Of a stretch of DNA of 64,000 nucleotides, positions 44,943-53,930 are shown piece after piece. A program made the translations under genes and the position numbers. Under the pieces are notes generated by a model, which was given only the letters and a program-made list of their open reading frames with translations, had not been told where the DNA came from and made no database searches. The stretch lies in the NCBI GenBank assembly GCA_937139495.1, contig CAKZQC010000046.1, positions 1 to 64,000 on the forward strand, given 5' to 3'. The first letter of the stretch is position 1, and every line of letters starts with the position of its first letter. The stretch is from an uncultured Saprospiraceae bacterium. GTDB taxonomy: Bacteria > Bacteroidota > Bacteroidia > Chitinophagales > Saprospiraceae.

Positions 44943-45362
44943 TCAAATATAAATGGGAGGTCGCCAAGAGCGGTTCTGCCACGCACTACAAATGGCAGTA
45001 GGATAATCAAAGATTGGACGAAGCAAGCCAGTAATAGTGGTTACATTGGTAGTGGCTTCTTGCTCCAACTTGGGCAGATAGTCGTAACGATATACCAAGG
45101 CGATATAGGTTACTAGTTTTTCTATTTTAATGGTCTGCTGCTCCTGTTGGGGAGCTGTTTTTTTCATCTGCTTTCGCAAATAACATTTACCATCACAGGC
45201 TAAAGCAGGTTCATCTTTGTTTTCGCACAAATTTTGAGCGATATAATCTTTGTTTGCTTGGAAATGCAAGGACACACCTACGCTACTGAGTATTTGCATA
45301 CTCAACAACAACAAAAATGATATGACAATTAATTGCTTCAATTGATGGTTATATATTTCCAT
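44943..45362 (-). CDS. Small membrane-anchored protein with conserved Cys motif
   Basis: Seen: 139 residues, one N-terminal hydrophobic segment (about 9-31), then LCENKDEPALACDGKCYLRK with Cys46, Cys56 and Cys60, a Gln-rich linker, and an unrecognised C-terminal half. Small Bacteroidota proteins with an N-terminal membrane segment and a C-x(n)-C-x-G-K-C motif are, as I recall, often near TonB-dependent receptors. The receptor gene here is divergent and starts about 195 bp away. A metal- or redox-related periplasmic role is possible; none is proven. Confidence 0.7.
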   Translation of the reverse strand: MEIYNHQLKQLIVISFLLLLSMQILSSVGVSLHFQANKDYIAQNLCENKDEPALACDGKCYLRKQMKKTAPQQEQQTIKIEKLVTYIALVYRYDYLPKLEQEATTNVTTITGLLRPIFDYPTAICSAWQNRSWRPPIYI

Positions 45363-45526
45363 ATAAAAAGTGTCCTAAAAAAAACATGAACACGATATTA
45401 CGTGGCAATATACAAAATAGTCTTATTCCAATATAATTTTCAGGCAAAAAAACACACCTAAAAAACATTGCCAGCAAAAGTACTCACTTTAATATTTGGG
45501 CTACTCACTACTACCCAAAAAATGTG

Positions 45527-45534
45527 TATTTTTG
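45527..45534 (+). promoter_or_regulatory. Candidate -7 box for the TonB-dependent receptor
   Basis: TATTTTTG in the context TGTGTATTTTTGTAA fits TAnnTTTG. It would start RNA near 45541, 17 nt before the start codon at 45558, so the upstream in-frame Met at 45468 cannot be used from this promoter. Confidence 0.45.
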
Positions 45535-45557
45535 TAATCCATACAAAAAAGAGCTTC

Positions 45558-47912
45558 ATGAACAACAAACTGCTTTATACTACACTACATCTTGTATTAG
45601 TCTGTTGGTTGACCACCAATATACTATCTGCCCAGACCACGATATCTGGTGTGGTCTATGATCAAGAACTCAACGAAGCCCTATTGGGTGCTACCATCAA
45701 GGTGCAAGGCACCAACGTAGGAACAGTAACCAACTTTGAAGGACAATTTGAACTCAATGTATTGGATACACAAGATACACTTGTAGTCAGCTACTTAGGT
45801 ATGGCTACTCGCAAAGTAGCGATTTATGACGACCGAAAAATGATGCACATCATTTACCTAGAGCCGTTGGCGATAATAGGCGAGACCATCGTAGTGACCG
45901 ATGGCAAGTACGCCAAAAAAGTAGAAGAATCAACGGTATCGACTGCCGTCATTGATAGAGCGATGATTGAGGCAAACAACGCCACTTCGCTGGATCAAGT
46001 TGTCCAAAAAACATCGGGCGTGCAGATTATTGACAATCAAGTCAACATTCGTTCTGGTGCTGGCTATGCCTATGGAGTAGGTAGCCGTGTCGCTTTTTTG
46101 GTCGATGGGCAACCGCTATTGTCAGCAGAGTTGAGCGATGTCAAATGGAATTTTATGCCGCTAGAAAATGCCGAACAAATCGAAATTATCAAAGGCTCTT
46201 CTTCCGTTTTGTATGGCTCTGGAGCCTTGAATGGTGTGATTAATATCCGCACCGCTTATCCCACCTCCCAAGAACCCTACACCGCATTCAGTATTTATAG
46301 TGGGATATATGACCAGCCTCGTATTGATTCGACGCAGTGGTTCGACCCCAAAATAACGCCTGCTGCACAACCCATGTTTATAGGGCTGTTCTTTTCGCAT
46401 AGAGAGCGCATTACGCCTAATTTTGATTTGGTACTGGGTGGCAATTTGCACCTCGAAAATGGTTTTCTGAAAGATGTAGATGAGCGCCGTGCTCGCTTCA
46501 ATTTCAATACACGCTATCGCCCACCGAGCGCCAACGGCAAACTATCTTTTGGTATCAATGGTACCATGATGTACCACCGACAAGGCAATTTTTTTTTGGC
46601 AAAAGATATGCGTGAAGGCTCCTATATCAATATTGGTCAAGTATATGGCGAACGCTATGGTTCTATCACGCTAGACCCTTACTTGACGGTCTATGACAAA
46701 GCTGACAACAAACACGATATCAAAGCTCGATGGTTCAACATCAACAAACACCGCCCAGGACCTAATTCTGATGCTCATGTACTGAGTTTGGAATATCAAT
46801 TCCAACGTACTTTTGCCAAAGAATGGCGATTGACCGCAGGCACACTAGGGCAGTATTTCAATGTTAATAGTATTTTGTTTGCTGACCCTAACGGGACAGA
46901 AGATAGATCGTTATTCACAGGCAAGTCAGTGGCGTTCTATGCTCAACTAGACAAAAAGTTTTGGGAACGACTTTCTATTACTATTGGTAGTAGATGGGAA
47001 GGCTACTTTGTTGGCAACAACTTTTTTGCTTCGCCTCCTATATTACGCTTAGGTAGCAATCTACAGTTGACCAAAAACGATTACTTGCGGGCTTCGTTCG
47101 GACAAGGATTTAGAGTACCTTCTTTTGGCGAAATTTACATCAATGAGCCTATTCCTACCGATAATTTTCAGTTGGGAATTTTTCCCAATCCTGACCTGCT
47201 GCCCGAAACAGGCTGGTCAACAGAATTGGCTTACCGCCGCAATTTCCGCATTGGCAAATTTCACTTTTATGTAGATGCAGCACTCTATTGGATGGAATAT
47301 CGTAACATGATAGAAGCTCAAATAGGTGCCTATCAACAAGGCTTTGGTTTTCGGTTCAATAATGTCAATCATGCTCGTATAGCTGGCTGGGAAATTTCGA
47401 CTCAAAGCGAAGGCAAAATAGGAAAAATACCCCTCAAAATATGGGGCGGTTACACGTATAGTTTCCCTGGCGACTTGACCGCAGATACGACACTCAAAAA
47501 TATAGGCAATTATCTGGCTATGCTCACAGAAGTATTTGCCAACGGCATCAAAAGAGGACAAGGTGGCAATGTATTTAGTCTGTTGCGTTATCGCAGCCTG
47601 CATACCTTTAGGCTAGATGCCGAAACTGCTTACAAAGGAATATCTATCGGTGCAGCCGTCAATTATACTAGTTTTGTCCAGAATATAGATGATATTTTTG
47701 ATTTTGGAATCGTGTCTCCTGGAGTACCCGAATTTAGAAAAATACACGACAAAGGTGCTTGGATATTTGATGTGCGACTGGGCTATCAAATCAATCCAAA
47801 GCAGCGTATCAACTTAGTCGTCCAAAACTTGTTGAATGCAGAGTACGCCGTACGTCCTGCACGCATGGGCGCTCCTCGAAGCTTTTCTATTAAGTACAGC
47901 CATATTTTATAA
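45558..47912 (+). CDS. TonB-dependent outer-membrane receptor
   Basis: Seen: 784 residues from the Met at 45558, signal peptide ending NILSAQ, a carboxypeptidase-regulatory-like domain (about 28-105, TTISGVVYDQELNEALLGAT), a short link GETIVVTDGKYAKKVEES resembling a TonB box region, the plug (TSLDQVVQKTSGVQIIDN, VAFLVDGQPLL, EIIKGSSSVLYGSGALNGVI), then a 22-strand-type barrel. It contains GFRVPSFGEIY and ends in a Phe-rich strand (FSIKYSHIL). It is not SusC-like and has no SusD beside it. It is divergent from the Cys-motif, MbnP and diheme genes, so uptake of copper or a copper complex is the favoured guess; siderophore uptake is the alternative. Confidence 0.92.
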   Translation: MNNKLLYTTLHLVLVCWLTTNILSAQTTISGVVYDQELNEALLGATIKVQGTNVGTVTNFEGQFELNVLDTQDTLVVSYLGMATRKVAIYDDRKMMHIIYLEPLAIIGETIVVTDGKYAKKVEESTVSTAVIDRAMIEANNATSLDQVVQKTSGVQIIDNQVNIRSGAGYAYGVGSRVAFLVDGQPLLSAELSDVKWNFMPLENAEQIEIIKGSSSVLYGSGALNGVINIRTAYPTSQEPYTAFSIYSGIYDQPRIDSTQWFDPKITPAAQPMFIGLFFSHRERITPNFDLVLGGNLHLENGFLKDVDERRARFNFNTRYRPPSANGKLSFGINGTMMYHRQGNFFLAKDMREGSYINIGQVYGERYGSITLDPYLTVYDKADNKHDIKARWFNINKHRPGPNSDAHVLSLEYQFQRTFAKEWRLTAGTLGQYFNVNSILFADPNGTEDRSLFTGKSVAFYAQLDKKFWERLSITIGSRWEGYFVGNNFFASPPILRLGSNLQLTKNDYLRASFGQGFRVPSFGEIYINEPIPTDNFQLGIFPNPDLLPETGWSTELAYRRNFRIGKFHFYVDAALYWMEYRNMIEAQIGAYQQGFGFRFNNVNHARIAGWEISTQSEGKIGKIPLKIWGGYTYSFPGDLTADTTLKNIGNYLAMLTEVFANGIKRGQGGNVFSLLRYRSLHTFRLDAETAYKGISIGAAVNYTSFVQNIDDIFDFGIVSPGVPEFRKIHDKGAWIFDVRLGYQINPKQRINLVVQNLLNAEYAVRPARMGAPRSFSIKYSHIL

Positions 47913-47955
47913 TTTTTTTTGCATTGCAATACCCCTCATCTACTAAACACTACGA

Positions 47956-48681
47956 ATGCTCCTAACTGTACAAGGCATCTTATTACGTACCGTCAAATAT
48001 TCCGAAACGAGTATTATCTTTGATGTCTATACCTTGGAACTCGGGCTAAGAACATATATTATCAATGGTGTCCGAAAAAAAAACGCACGGGTCAGCCCCG
48101 GCTTAATTCAGCCCATGTCATTGGTAGAAATGGTGGTCTATCATAAGGAGGATAAAGACATTAATCGTATCAAGGAAATTAAGCCGAGTTATGTCTATCA
48201 ACAATTGCATTTTGAGGTAACCAAAGGTGCTATTGGTCTGTTTATGACCGAGATTGCACAAAAATCGGTCAAGGAAATAACACCAAATCCTGTCTTGTTT
48301 GAGTTTCTATCCAATACCTACCAATTGTTGGATAAAACCTCAGAACCTATTGCCAATTTTGCGAGCTGGTACATGGTGCAATTTGCTCATCATCTAGGAC
48401 TGTTGCCCCATTTTAGGGATTTGCCTGCTACCGCAATATTCGACTATTCGCAAGGCGTATTAGTAGAAAAAACACCTACGCACAGCCATTTTTTGACACC
48501 TGTCCATACGGCGCTACTCGTAGAACTACAACAACTCAACTTCGAGCAAGCAGCAAAATTGCCGATACTAGCCACCGACCGCAAAAAATTAGTGCTGAAG
48601 TTGATAGAATACTACCAATATCAGATAGATGGATTCGGCAAAGTCAATTCGATTTTGATTCTACAAGAAATTTTTGCGTAA
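47956..48681 (+). CDS. recO: DNA repair protein RecO
   Basis: RecO helps RecR load RecA on single-stranded DNA covered by SSB. Seen: 241 residues, N-terminal OB fold (LTVQGILLRTVKYSETS, YIINGVRKKNARVSPGLIQP), then the helical C-terminal domain (ITPNPVLFEFL, NFASWYMVQFAHHLGLLPHF). The Cys4 zinc site of some RecO proteins is absent, as in many Bacteroidota. It follows the receptor gene after 43 bp without a clear terminator. Confidence 0.92.
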   Translation: MLLTVQGILLRTVKYSETSIIFDVYTLELGLRTYIINGVRKKNARVSPGLIQPMSLVEMVVYHKEDKDINRIKEIKPSYVYQQLHFEVTKGAIGLFMTEIAQKSVKEITPNPVLFEFLSNTYQLLDKTSEPIANFASWYMVQFAHHLGLLPHFRDLPATAIFDYSQGVLVEKTPTHSHFLTPVHTALLVELQQLNFEQAAKLPILATDRKKLVLKLIEYYQYQIDGFGKVNSILILQEIFA

Positions 48682-48838
48682 GCTAATAAAATAGGCACTC
48701 ATAAGTGACTACCATGTTATTACATACGTATAATATAGGTACTTACTACAACCCCATTAGAGGTTATTCTACAGAATAAGATTGGTAATAAAAACGCTAA
48801 AAGTTGTTGGTATTAAGGGGGTTTGCTAATTTAGCGGT

Positions 48839-49444
48839 ATGCAGACTTTGAATCTAAACAAACTATCGGATAAAGAGCTCATTGATTTGTACCTCGATGA
48901 TCAAAAGCAGCTCTACTTCGGCACACTTTACAACCGCTATGCGAACAAAGTGTATGGCAAGTGTTTGTCTATGCTCAAGGATAACGTATTGGCAGAAGAT
49001 GCCGCACAGGAAATTTTTACGAAAATATTTTTACGACTAGCTACCTTCAATGAAACAGCTAAGTTCTCGACTTGGATTTACTCCATTACCTACAATTTTT
49101 GCATTGACATTATTCGCAAGCAAAAACGCACACAGAACACTGTCTCTACAGATGATGAATACACACCAGAGATTGCTGATATTGTCGAATTGACCGATGA
49201 CGAATTTCTAGAACTCAATTTGAGCAAACTCGGTATAGCACTCAACCAAATCCCCGTGGAAGACAAGTCTATTTTGCTGATGAAATACCAACAAGGTGTC
49301 CCTATCAAAGAACTAGCAGAAATAACAGGCAAGTCCGAGAGTGCCATCAAAATGCAGCTCAAAAGAGCCAAACAAAAAGTCAAAAAATATTACGATACGA
49401 TTATTCTTACGCTTTACCTTTTTTTAGATTTACTATCAAAATAA
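48839..49444 (+). CDS. ECF-type RNA polymerase sigma factor
   Basis: Seen: 201 residues with sigma region 2 (about 15-95: LYFGTLYNRYANKVYGKC, EDAAQEIFTKIF, STWIYSITYNFCIDIIRK) and region 4 (about 130-188: LNQIPVEDKSILLMKYQQG, KELAEITGKSESAIKMQLK). The linker between them is acidic and longer than usual, and the C-terminus adds a hydrophobic tail (TIILTLYLFLDLLSK) that could touch the membrane. No typical anti-sigma factor follows; the next genes, 5 bp later, are a 73-residue protein and an MscS-like channel. No TAnnTTTG promoter was seen, so it may start its own transcription. Confidence 0.9.
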   Translation: MQTLNLNKLSDKELIDLYLDDQKQLYFGTLYNRYANKVYGKCLSMLKDNVLAEDAAQEIFTKIFLRLATFNETAKFSTWIYSITYNFCIDIIRKQKRTQNTVSTDDEYTPEIADIVELTDDEFLELNLSKLGIALNQIPVEDKSILLMKYQQGVPIKELAEITGKSESAIKMQLKRAKQKVKKYYDTIILTLYLFLDLLSK

Positions 49445-49449
49445 TCACG

Positions 49450-49671
49450 ATGAAAGATAAAAAAACAAAACAAATAGAGGTCACCCCCAAAGCTCCTGAC
49501 AGTATCCGTCAAGGGGTACAATCTACACTCAACAGCTATCGCTTAATGGGTGATATTGCGAGCTTATATTTACATGATTTATCGCAAACACTTATCGGTT
49601 TCACGAGCCTAATGGCTCCGAAAAGTCGTTCTATTGATATTACTCCTCCACCAGAAAAAGATACTATATAA
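49450..49671 (+). CDS. Small hypothetical protein in sigma factor operon
   Basis: Seen: 73 residues starting 5 bp after the sigma gene stop and ending 1 bp before the channel start, so it is tightly coupled to both. Basic N-terminus, then a probable amphipathic helical stretch (DSIRQGVQSTLNSYRLMGDI) and IASLYLHDLSQTLIGFTSL, and a Pro-rich acidic end. No transmembrane helix, zinc motif or known anti-sigma domain is visible. Its place suggests a regulator of the sigma factor or partner of the channel; this is inference. Confidence 0.7.
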   Translation: MKDKKTKQIEVTPKAPDSIRQGVQSTLNSYRLMGDIASLYLHDLSQTLIGFTSLMAPKSRSIDITPPPEKDTI

Positions 49672-49672
49672 T

Positions 49673-50497
49673 ATGTTACAACTCAAACAGATTTTTGATT
49701 CTATTTTCTTGCAATTTAGTATTATGGTTCCCAAAATATTGGGTTCCATCATCTTGTTATTGGTTGGTTGGGCTATAGCCAAAGTAGTAGCTAGTGTTGT
49801 CGAAAAAATATTGGTCGGCATCAAAGCCGATCGACTAGCAGATAAAATCAACGAAATTGATATTTTTCAGAAAGCTAATTTTGATATTAAAATTAGCTCC
49901 CTACTCTCCAAAGTATTGTATTATTTTATTCTATTGACTTTTATCATTGCGGCGACCGACTTTCTAGGGTTGACCATCATCTCGCAACAGATAACCGATA
50001 TTTTAGAATTCATACCCAAAGCGATAGCAGCAGCTATTGTATTTTTGGTGGGAGTTATTTTTGCCAACTTTGTTCGCAATGCCATCAACACCACTTTTCG
50101 GTCGTTGGGTATTCCTTCGGGCAAGCTGATCAGTAGCTTTATTTTTTATTTTCTGCTCATCACGATTTCTATTACGGCACTTTCGCAGACAGGAATGGAC
50201 ACCTTGTTCTTGACACAAAACATTCAGATTATTTTAGGCGGTATTATTGTCGCTTTTGCAGTCGGTTTTGGTTTTGCTTCTCGTCCTGTCCTCAACAATA
50301 TATTAGCCGCAGGCTATACCAAACAGAAATTTATGATTGGTATGCACATTCAGGTAGGTACTTACGAAGGTATGATTGTCGATATCGACAATACAGCACT
50401 GACCCTACAACTCGCCAACGAACGTAGAGTGATTATCCCGCAAAGTGATATTATTGCTAGCAAAGTAGAAGTACTCAACAGTAAGCTACCGCAATAA
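49673..50497 (+). CDS. MscS-like small-conductance channel
   Basis: Seen: 274 residues from the Met at 49673. The N-terminus has about four hydrophobic segments (IMVPKILGSIILLLVGWAIA, VLYYFILLTFIIAATDFLG, AIAAAIVFLVGVIFANFVRN, FIFYFLLITISITAL), followed by a Gly/Ala-rich pore-like helix (GGIIVAFAVGFGFASRPVLN) and a beta domain (MHIQVGTYEGMIVDIDNTAL) as in MscS. MscS relatives open under membrane tension and release solutes. It is third in the operon with the ECF sigma factor, suggesting osmotic or envelope stress control. It is shorter than E. coli MscS in the C-terminal cage. A Met at 49634 in frame overlaps the previous gene and is not chosen. Confidence 0.88.
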   Translation: MLQLKQIFDSIFLQFSIMVPKILGSIILLLVGWAIAKVVASVVEKILVGIKADRLADKINEIDIFQKANFDIKISSLLSKVLYYFILLTFIIAATDFLGLTIISQQITDILEFIPKAIAAAIVFLVGVIFANFVRNAINTTFRSLGIPSGKLISSFIFYFLLITISITALSQTGMDTLFLTQNIQIILGGIIVAFAVGFGFASRPVLNNILAAGYTKQKFMIGMHIQVGTYEGMIVDIDNTALTLQLANERRVIIPQSDIIASKVEVLNSKLPQ

Positions 50498-50524
50498 ATA
50501 GCACGCTCTAAGTAGCCAAACTTA

Positions 50525-50593
50525 TTTACTAGCAACAAAAAAACGGTCAAAATTCTATTATAGAATTTTGACCGTTTTTTTGTTGCTAGTAAA
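50525..50593. terminator. Two-sided terminator with perfect 33-bp stem
   Basis: Arms 50525-50557 and 50561-50593 are perfectly complementary around a 3-nt loop, with A and T runs inside the stem. It separates the convergent MscS-like and LysM genes and is the longest perfect stem in the window. Confidence 0.85.
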
Positions 50594-50601
50594 GTATGCC
50601 T

Positions 50602-52059
50602 TTAAGGTAAATTCTTGACCCCAACAATCAATTGTTGGTCAATACTAATGTCGTTGCTCTTTAGGTCATTGAGCTGAAAAAGCTGCACCAATGTCAAGCC
50701 ATATTGTTTAGATATTTGGTACAAGTTATCCCCCTGCTCTACTACATGAACCGTTAGTTGCTGTTTAGTAGTCAAATTGGTCTGAATAATCGGATTGCGT
50801 TCTTGGTGTGGAACCGTACCATTATCAACTACCATCAACGATTGTCCTCTATCTATGGTATAATTTTGTAGTCCATTGATTTCCATCAATCGAGTAATCG
50901 GCACCTTGAATGCTTCCGAAATTTCGTACAGGTTGTCATTTTCTTTCACAACATAAATACCATTGACCGCTGCAGGAAACACCTTTTGTATAACTGGTGC
51001 AGCAGGCTGATAACTATCTAGCGAACTAATAGCCGAGTTGTTGCCACCTCTACCCGTTAACTCACCATTTCCGTAAGGATTACTACTCCCTACCAAACCA
51101 TTAGTATTATTACCATAAGTAGGCGTAGTGGTAGTTTTGGGAAGCGTATTCGTCTGTGATGCTGTCTTGCTGTCCGTAGCATAAGGGTTGGCATTGGCAT
51201 ACGGATTCACCGCTTTGGAAGGGTCAATAGTAGGCGTTTTCACTTTAGAGTTTGCCACCAAATCGTTGAGCGATGTAGCCGTATCGGCATAAGGCGAAAT
51301 AGCAGTATTGGCTACAGCTGGAATACGCTTATCTGCCCCACAACGACCAACAACATAGTCACTTAAATTTTGATTATTAATCGTCTTCAGCTGCATAGAA
51401 CCTTCTGCCGTAAAAATACGCTCGAATCCAATTCCTTGCAACCAAGTAAACTGATAAGGCAAGGCACTAGATGACTTATAGACAACTTTGAATTGTTGTC
51501 TAGGTAAGCAGTTTAGACTATCGCTCTTGTCATAAAATACATTCTTGTCGGCACTAGCTTTTCCGTTAAGATTAAGTCCATTGAGCGAAGTTCCTAGCAT
51601 ATACGTAAAGTCAAAACTTTCACTTTTGTAAATAATCTGGTTGCCTGTGCGTTGAGCAGTAGCGACCGAATTGACTTCGAACATATCATATTTGCCCTTA
51701 TTCGGTACTACAATATAAGCTACTGCCTTAAATTCGTTGATACTTTGAATCATAGCTGCTGTTATTGGGCGAGTACTACTACAATTGTACGCCTCTTTTG
51801 GCAATTCATTGAGCGTCGTCTGATTAATTGCTATTTTTTTGACTCTAAAAACAACTCGGTTTACGCCTCTATTGAATACGTAATCCGTAAAAGCAATATC
51901 ATGAAATTTACCCTCTTGTTCGTAATCCAGTTTGGTCACACAAGCTGGGTTGTACTCAAAAAACAAGGCTGATTGTGCCTGTATGGAGCTAGCTGACAAC
52001 ACCAATAGTAGTACTAACGTACTCAGTAGTGTATGGTATATTTTTTTGTCCTTTTTCAT
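50602..52059 (-). CDS. Secreted protein with two C-terminal LysM domains
   Basis: Seen: 485 residues, signal peptide ending SSIQAQ, an N-terminal ~220-residue domain not recognised (FFEYNPACVTKLDYEQEGKF, RVVFRVKKIAINQTTL) and a low-complexity Asn/Thr/Gly/Tyr linker with repeated NPYANANPYA-like units (about 260-345). Two LysM modules follow (about 378-420: YVVKENDNLYEISEAFKVPI; about 437-480: HVVEQGDNLYQISKQYGLTL). LysM binds peptidoglycan or chitin-like glycans, so the protein is probably held at the cell wall. The N-terminal domain may be the functional part. No catalytic motif is seen. Confidence 0.82.
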   Translation of the reverse strand: MKKDKKIYHTLLSTLVLLLVLSASSIQAQSALFFEYNPACVTKLDYEQEGKFHDIAFTDYVFNRGVNRVVFRVKKIAINQTTLNELPKEAYNCSSTRPITAAMIQSINEFKAVAYIVVPNKGKYDMFEVNSVATAQRTGNQIIYKSESFDFTYMLGTSLNGLNLNGKASADKNVFYDKSDSLNCLPRQQFKVVYKSSSALPYQFTWLQGIGFERIFTAEGSMQLKTINNQNLSDYVVGRCGADKRIPAVANTAISPYADTATSLNDLVANSKVKTPTIDPSKAVNPYANANPYATDSKTASQTNTLPKTTTTPTYGNNTNGLVGSSNPYGNGELTGRGGNNSAISSLDSYQPAAPVIQKVFPAAVNGIYVVKENDNLYEISEAFKVPITRLMEINGLQNYTIDRGQSLMVVDNGTVPHQERNPIIQTNLTTKQQLTVHVVEQGDNLYQISKQYGLTLVQLFQLNDLKSNDISIDQQLIVGVKNLP

Positions 52060-52143
52060 AGTAATATAGTTTAGATGATTGTGATTTTTATTCCTTTAAC
52101 CTACGTTTACTTTATGGGTTTCTATCTTTATAGATGCAGAAAG

Positions 52144-52824
52144 CTACAAAATAGTTACTTTTATCACCAATACAAACCCAAATATCGCTAAAACTGTTCC
52201 TGCTAAACGACGAACAGACAAAATATGTCGAGGTTTTATTCTCTTTTTAATGTATTTTGCCAAGTAAATCTTGGCTAAATCTGTCCCAATAACTACAGCC
52301 ATCACCACCGCATAGTTAATAGTAATAGCAGTAGTAGAAAAATCTCGACTAATGGCGGCTCCCATGATTCCCATCCAAAAAAGAAGGGGGGTCGGATTGA
52401 TAGTATTGATCAAAAAACCTTGCATCCAATAAGCAAAATAGGGCAATAAACTCTTGCGGGAAGTTTGTTCTTCAACTTCATTAATAACTTCTTCCAGTGT
52501 ATGATCAGGCTCCGTAGAGGCAGACTTGGTTAATAGTAATACCAAACCAAAAAGTACTAATAGTACTCCTCCTATTGTGCCACTATACCAAATAAAATTC
52601 TCTCTAGCAATGGGATTCTCTACCATTCGTTTTACAAACTTGGCACTCCCAAATGCAATACCAATAAACAAAAAATCGCTTGTCCATTGTCCTACTGCCA
52701 GTGCTAATGCCGCCTTGAAGCCATGTTCTACCCCTAGTTGTAGCATCGTAAAAAAAATAGGACCTACAAACACGCTCAATAAGAGTCCTGTTGCCAATCC
52801 TTCAAATATTGCTTGACCTACCAT
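52144..52824 (-). CDS. LysE-family amino-acid exporter
   Basis: Seen: 226 residues with about six transmembrane segments and the LysE/RhtB opening pattern GLATGLLLSVFVGPIFFTML, then GFKAALALAVGQWTSDFLFI. A longer charged central loop (about 107-128) and NTINPTPLLFWMGIMGA follow. The family exports basic or neutral amino acids or related metabolites. The next gene on the same strand upstream is a serine/threonine dehydratase 118 bp away, so a link to amino-acid overflow is possible. Specificity cannot be read from sequence. Confidence 0.85.
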   Translation of the reverse strand: MVGQAIFEGLATGLLLSVFVGPIFFTMLQLGVEHGFKAALALAVGQWTSDFLFIGIAFGSAKFVKRMVENPIARENFIWYSGTIGGVLLVLFGLVLLLTKSASTEPDHTLEEVINEVEEQTSRKSLLPYFAYWMQGFLINTINPTPLLFWMGIMGAAISRDFSTTAITINYAVVMAVVIGTDLAKIYLAKYIKKRIKPRHILSVRRLAGTVLAIFGFVLVIKVTIL

Positions 52825-52941
52825 AGCTTTTTTATTGTTGTTGTTCTTTAAGTAATACGTAGAGAGCTACCAAACATTATTACAAAGTTATTTCGTAATA
52901 ACACCCAATGTACCAACTATAAAATTCAAACAGGAAGGTTC

Positions 52942-53874
52942 TTAAATAGTTTTTGAAGATAATGGCGAGTCGCTCAACTCTTGGTAGGTCATGCCTCCGC
53001 CTCCACACACTAGCACCAGTATGCTGTTTGCCTCTTTTATGACAGCCAAATCAAGATAAACCGCTGCCAAAGCTGCTCCGCAAGCCAGCTCAACCATACA
53101 GGACTGATCATTGGCAAAAACCTGACAAGCCAACAATGCTTGTTCATCACTGACCAAATAAGGAGTTACTTGGTGATGGAGTGCGTCCTCCAATGCTCGT
53201 TTAGCGACTGTTTTCGCTCCTAAAGTAGTTGCTTTGGTGGTTATTTTTTCGAGTGTAATTAGTTTTTTAGCTTTAATGGAATCGTGTAGCGATGCCGCTC
53301 CAATTGTTTCGGCAGTAGCAATTTTGGTATTTTTCCAACCATTCCGCTCCATACCTGCCACTACACCGCAGAAGTAACCACCGCCACCCACTGCCGTAAT
53401 CACCAAATTTGGGGGCGTATCTAGCTGTTCGTGGCATTCATCCATCACCGTTGCATTTCCTTCCCAAATAGTCGGGTGGTCAAACGGCGGAATATAGGTC
53501 GCTTTTTCTTTGTGGCACCAACTTTTGGCAAACGCATTGGACTCATCCCAAGCACTACCAAACACCTTTACAGTAGCACCTAGTGCTTCTATTTTGGCTA
53601 TTGCCAATGCCTTGGTTGTGTTCGGCACTATGATAGTCACCGTCACACCCAACTGTTTGCCAGCATAAGCTGTCGCTAATCCTGCATTGCCCCCCGAGGC
53701 ACATACCAGCTGTCGGCTACCCTTGGCAACCGCTTCTATACACAACTTGCCTACGCCTCGTATCTTGAACGACCCTGTTGGCTGATAGCAGTCCATCTTG
53801 AACCAAACCTCTTTCCCTAGTTTGGCGGAAAGAGCAGCAGCATAAAAAAGCGGTGTTTGATAATGAAGTTGCAT
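52942..53874 (-). CDS. PLP-dependent serine/threonine dehydratase
   Basis: Seen: 310 residues, fold type II PLP enzyme. The cofactor Lys is Lys37 in QPTGSFKIRG; CASGGNAGLATAYAG (about 59-73) contacts the substrate; the phosphate-binding loop is AVGGGGYFCGVV (about 165); and a late Cys-containing CGGGG lies near PLP N1. It lacks the regulatory ACT domain of biosynthetic IlvA, so it resembles catabolic L-serine/L-threonine dehydratases of the animal (SDS) type, which make pyruvate or 2-oxobutyrate plus ammonia. It lies 56 bp after parE on the same strand. Confidence 0.88.
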   Translation of the reverse strand: MQLHYQTPLFYAAALSAKLGKEVWFKMDCYQPTGSFKIRGVGKLCIEAVAKGSRQLVCASGGNAGLATAYAGKQLGVTVTIIVPNTTKALAIAKIEALGATVKVFGSAWDESNAFAKSWCHKEKATYIPPFDHPTIWEGNATVMDECHEQLDTPPNLVITAVGGGGYFCGVVAGMERNGWKNTKIATAETIGAASLHDSIKAKKLITLEKITTKATTLGAKTVAKRALEDALHHQVTPYLVSDEQALLACQVFANDQSCMVELACGAALAAVYLDLAVIKEANSILVLVCGGGGMTYQELSDSPLSSKTI

Positions 53875-53930
53875 CTCTTTTTCAATGAAATTGTTTGATA
53901 AGCAATTCTGATACGTTCGTTCAATAGAGG

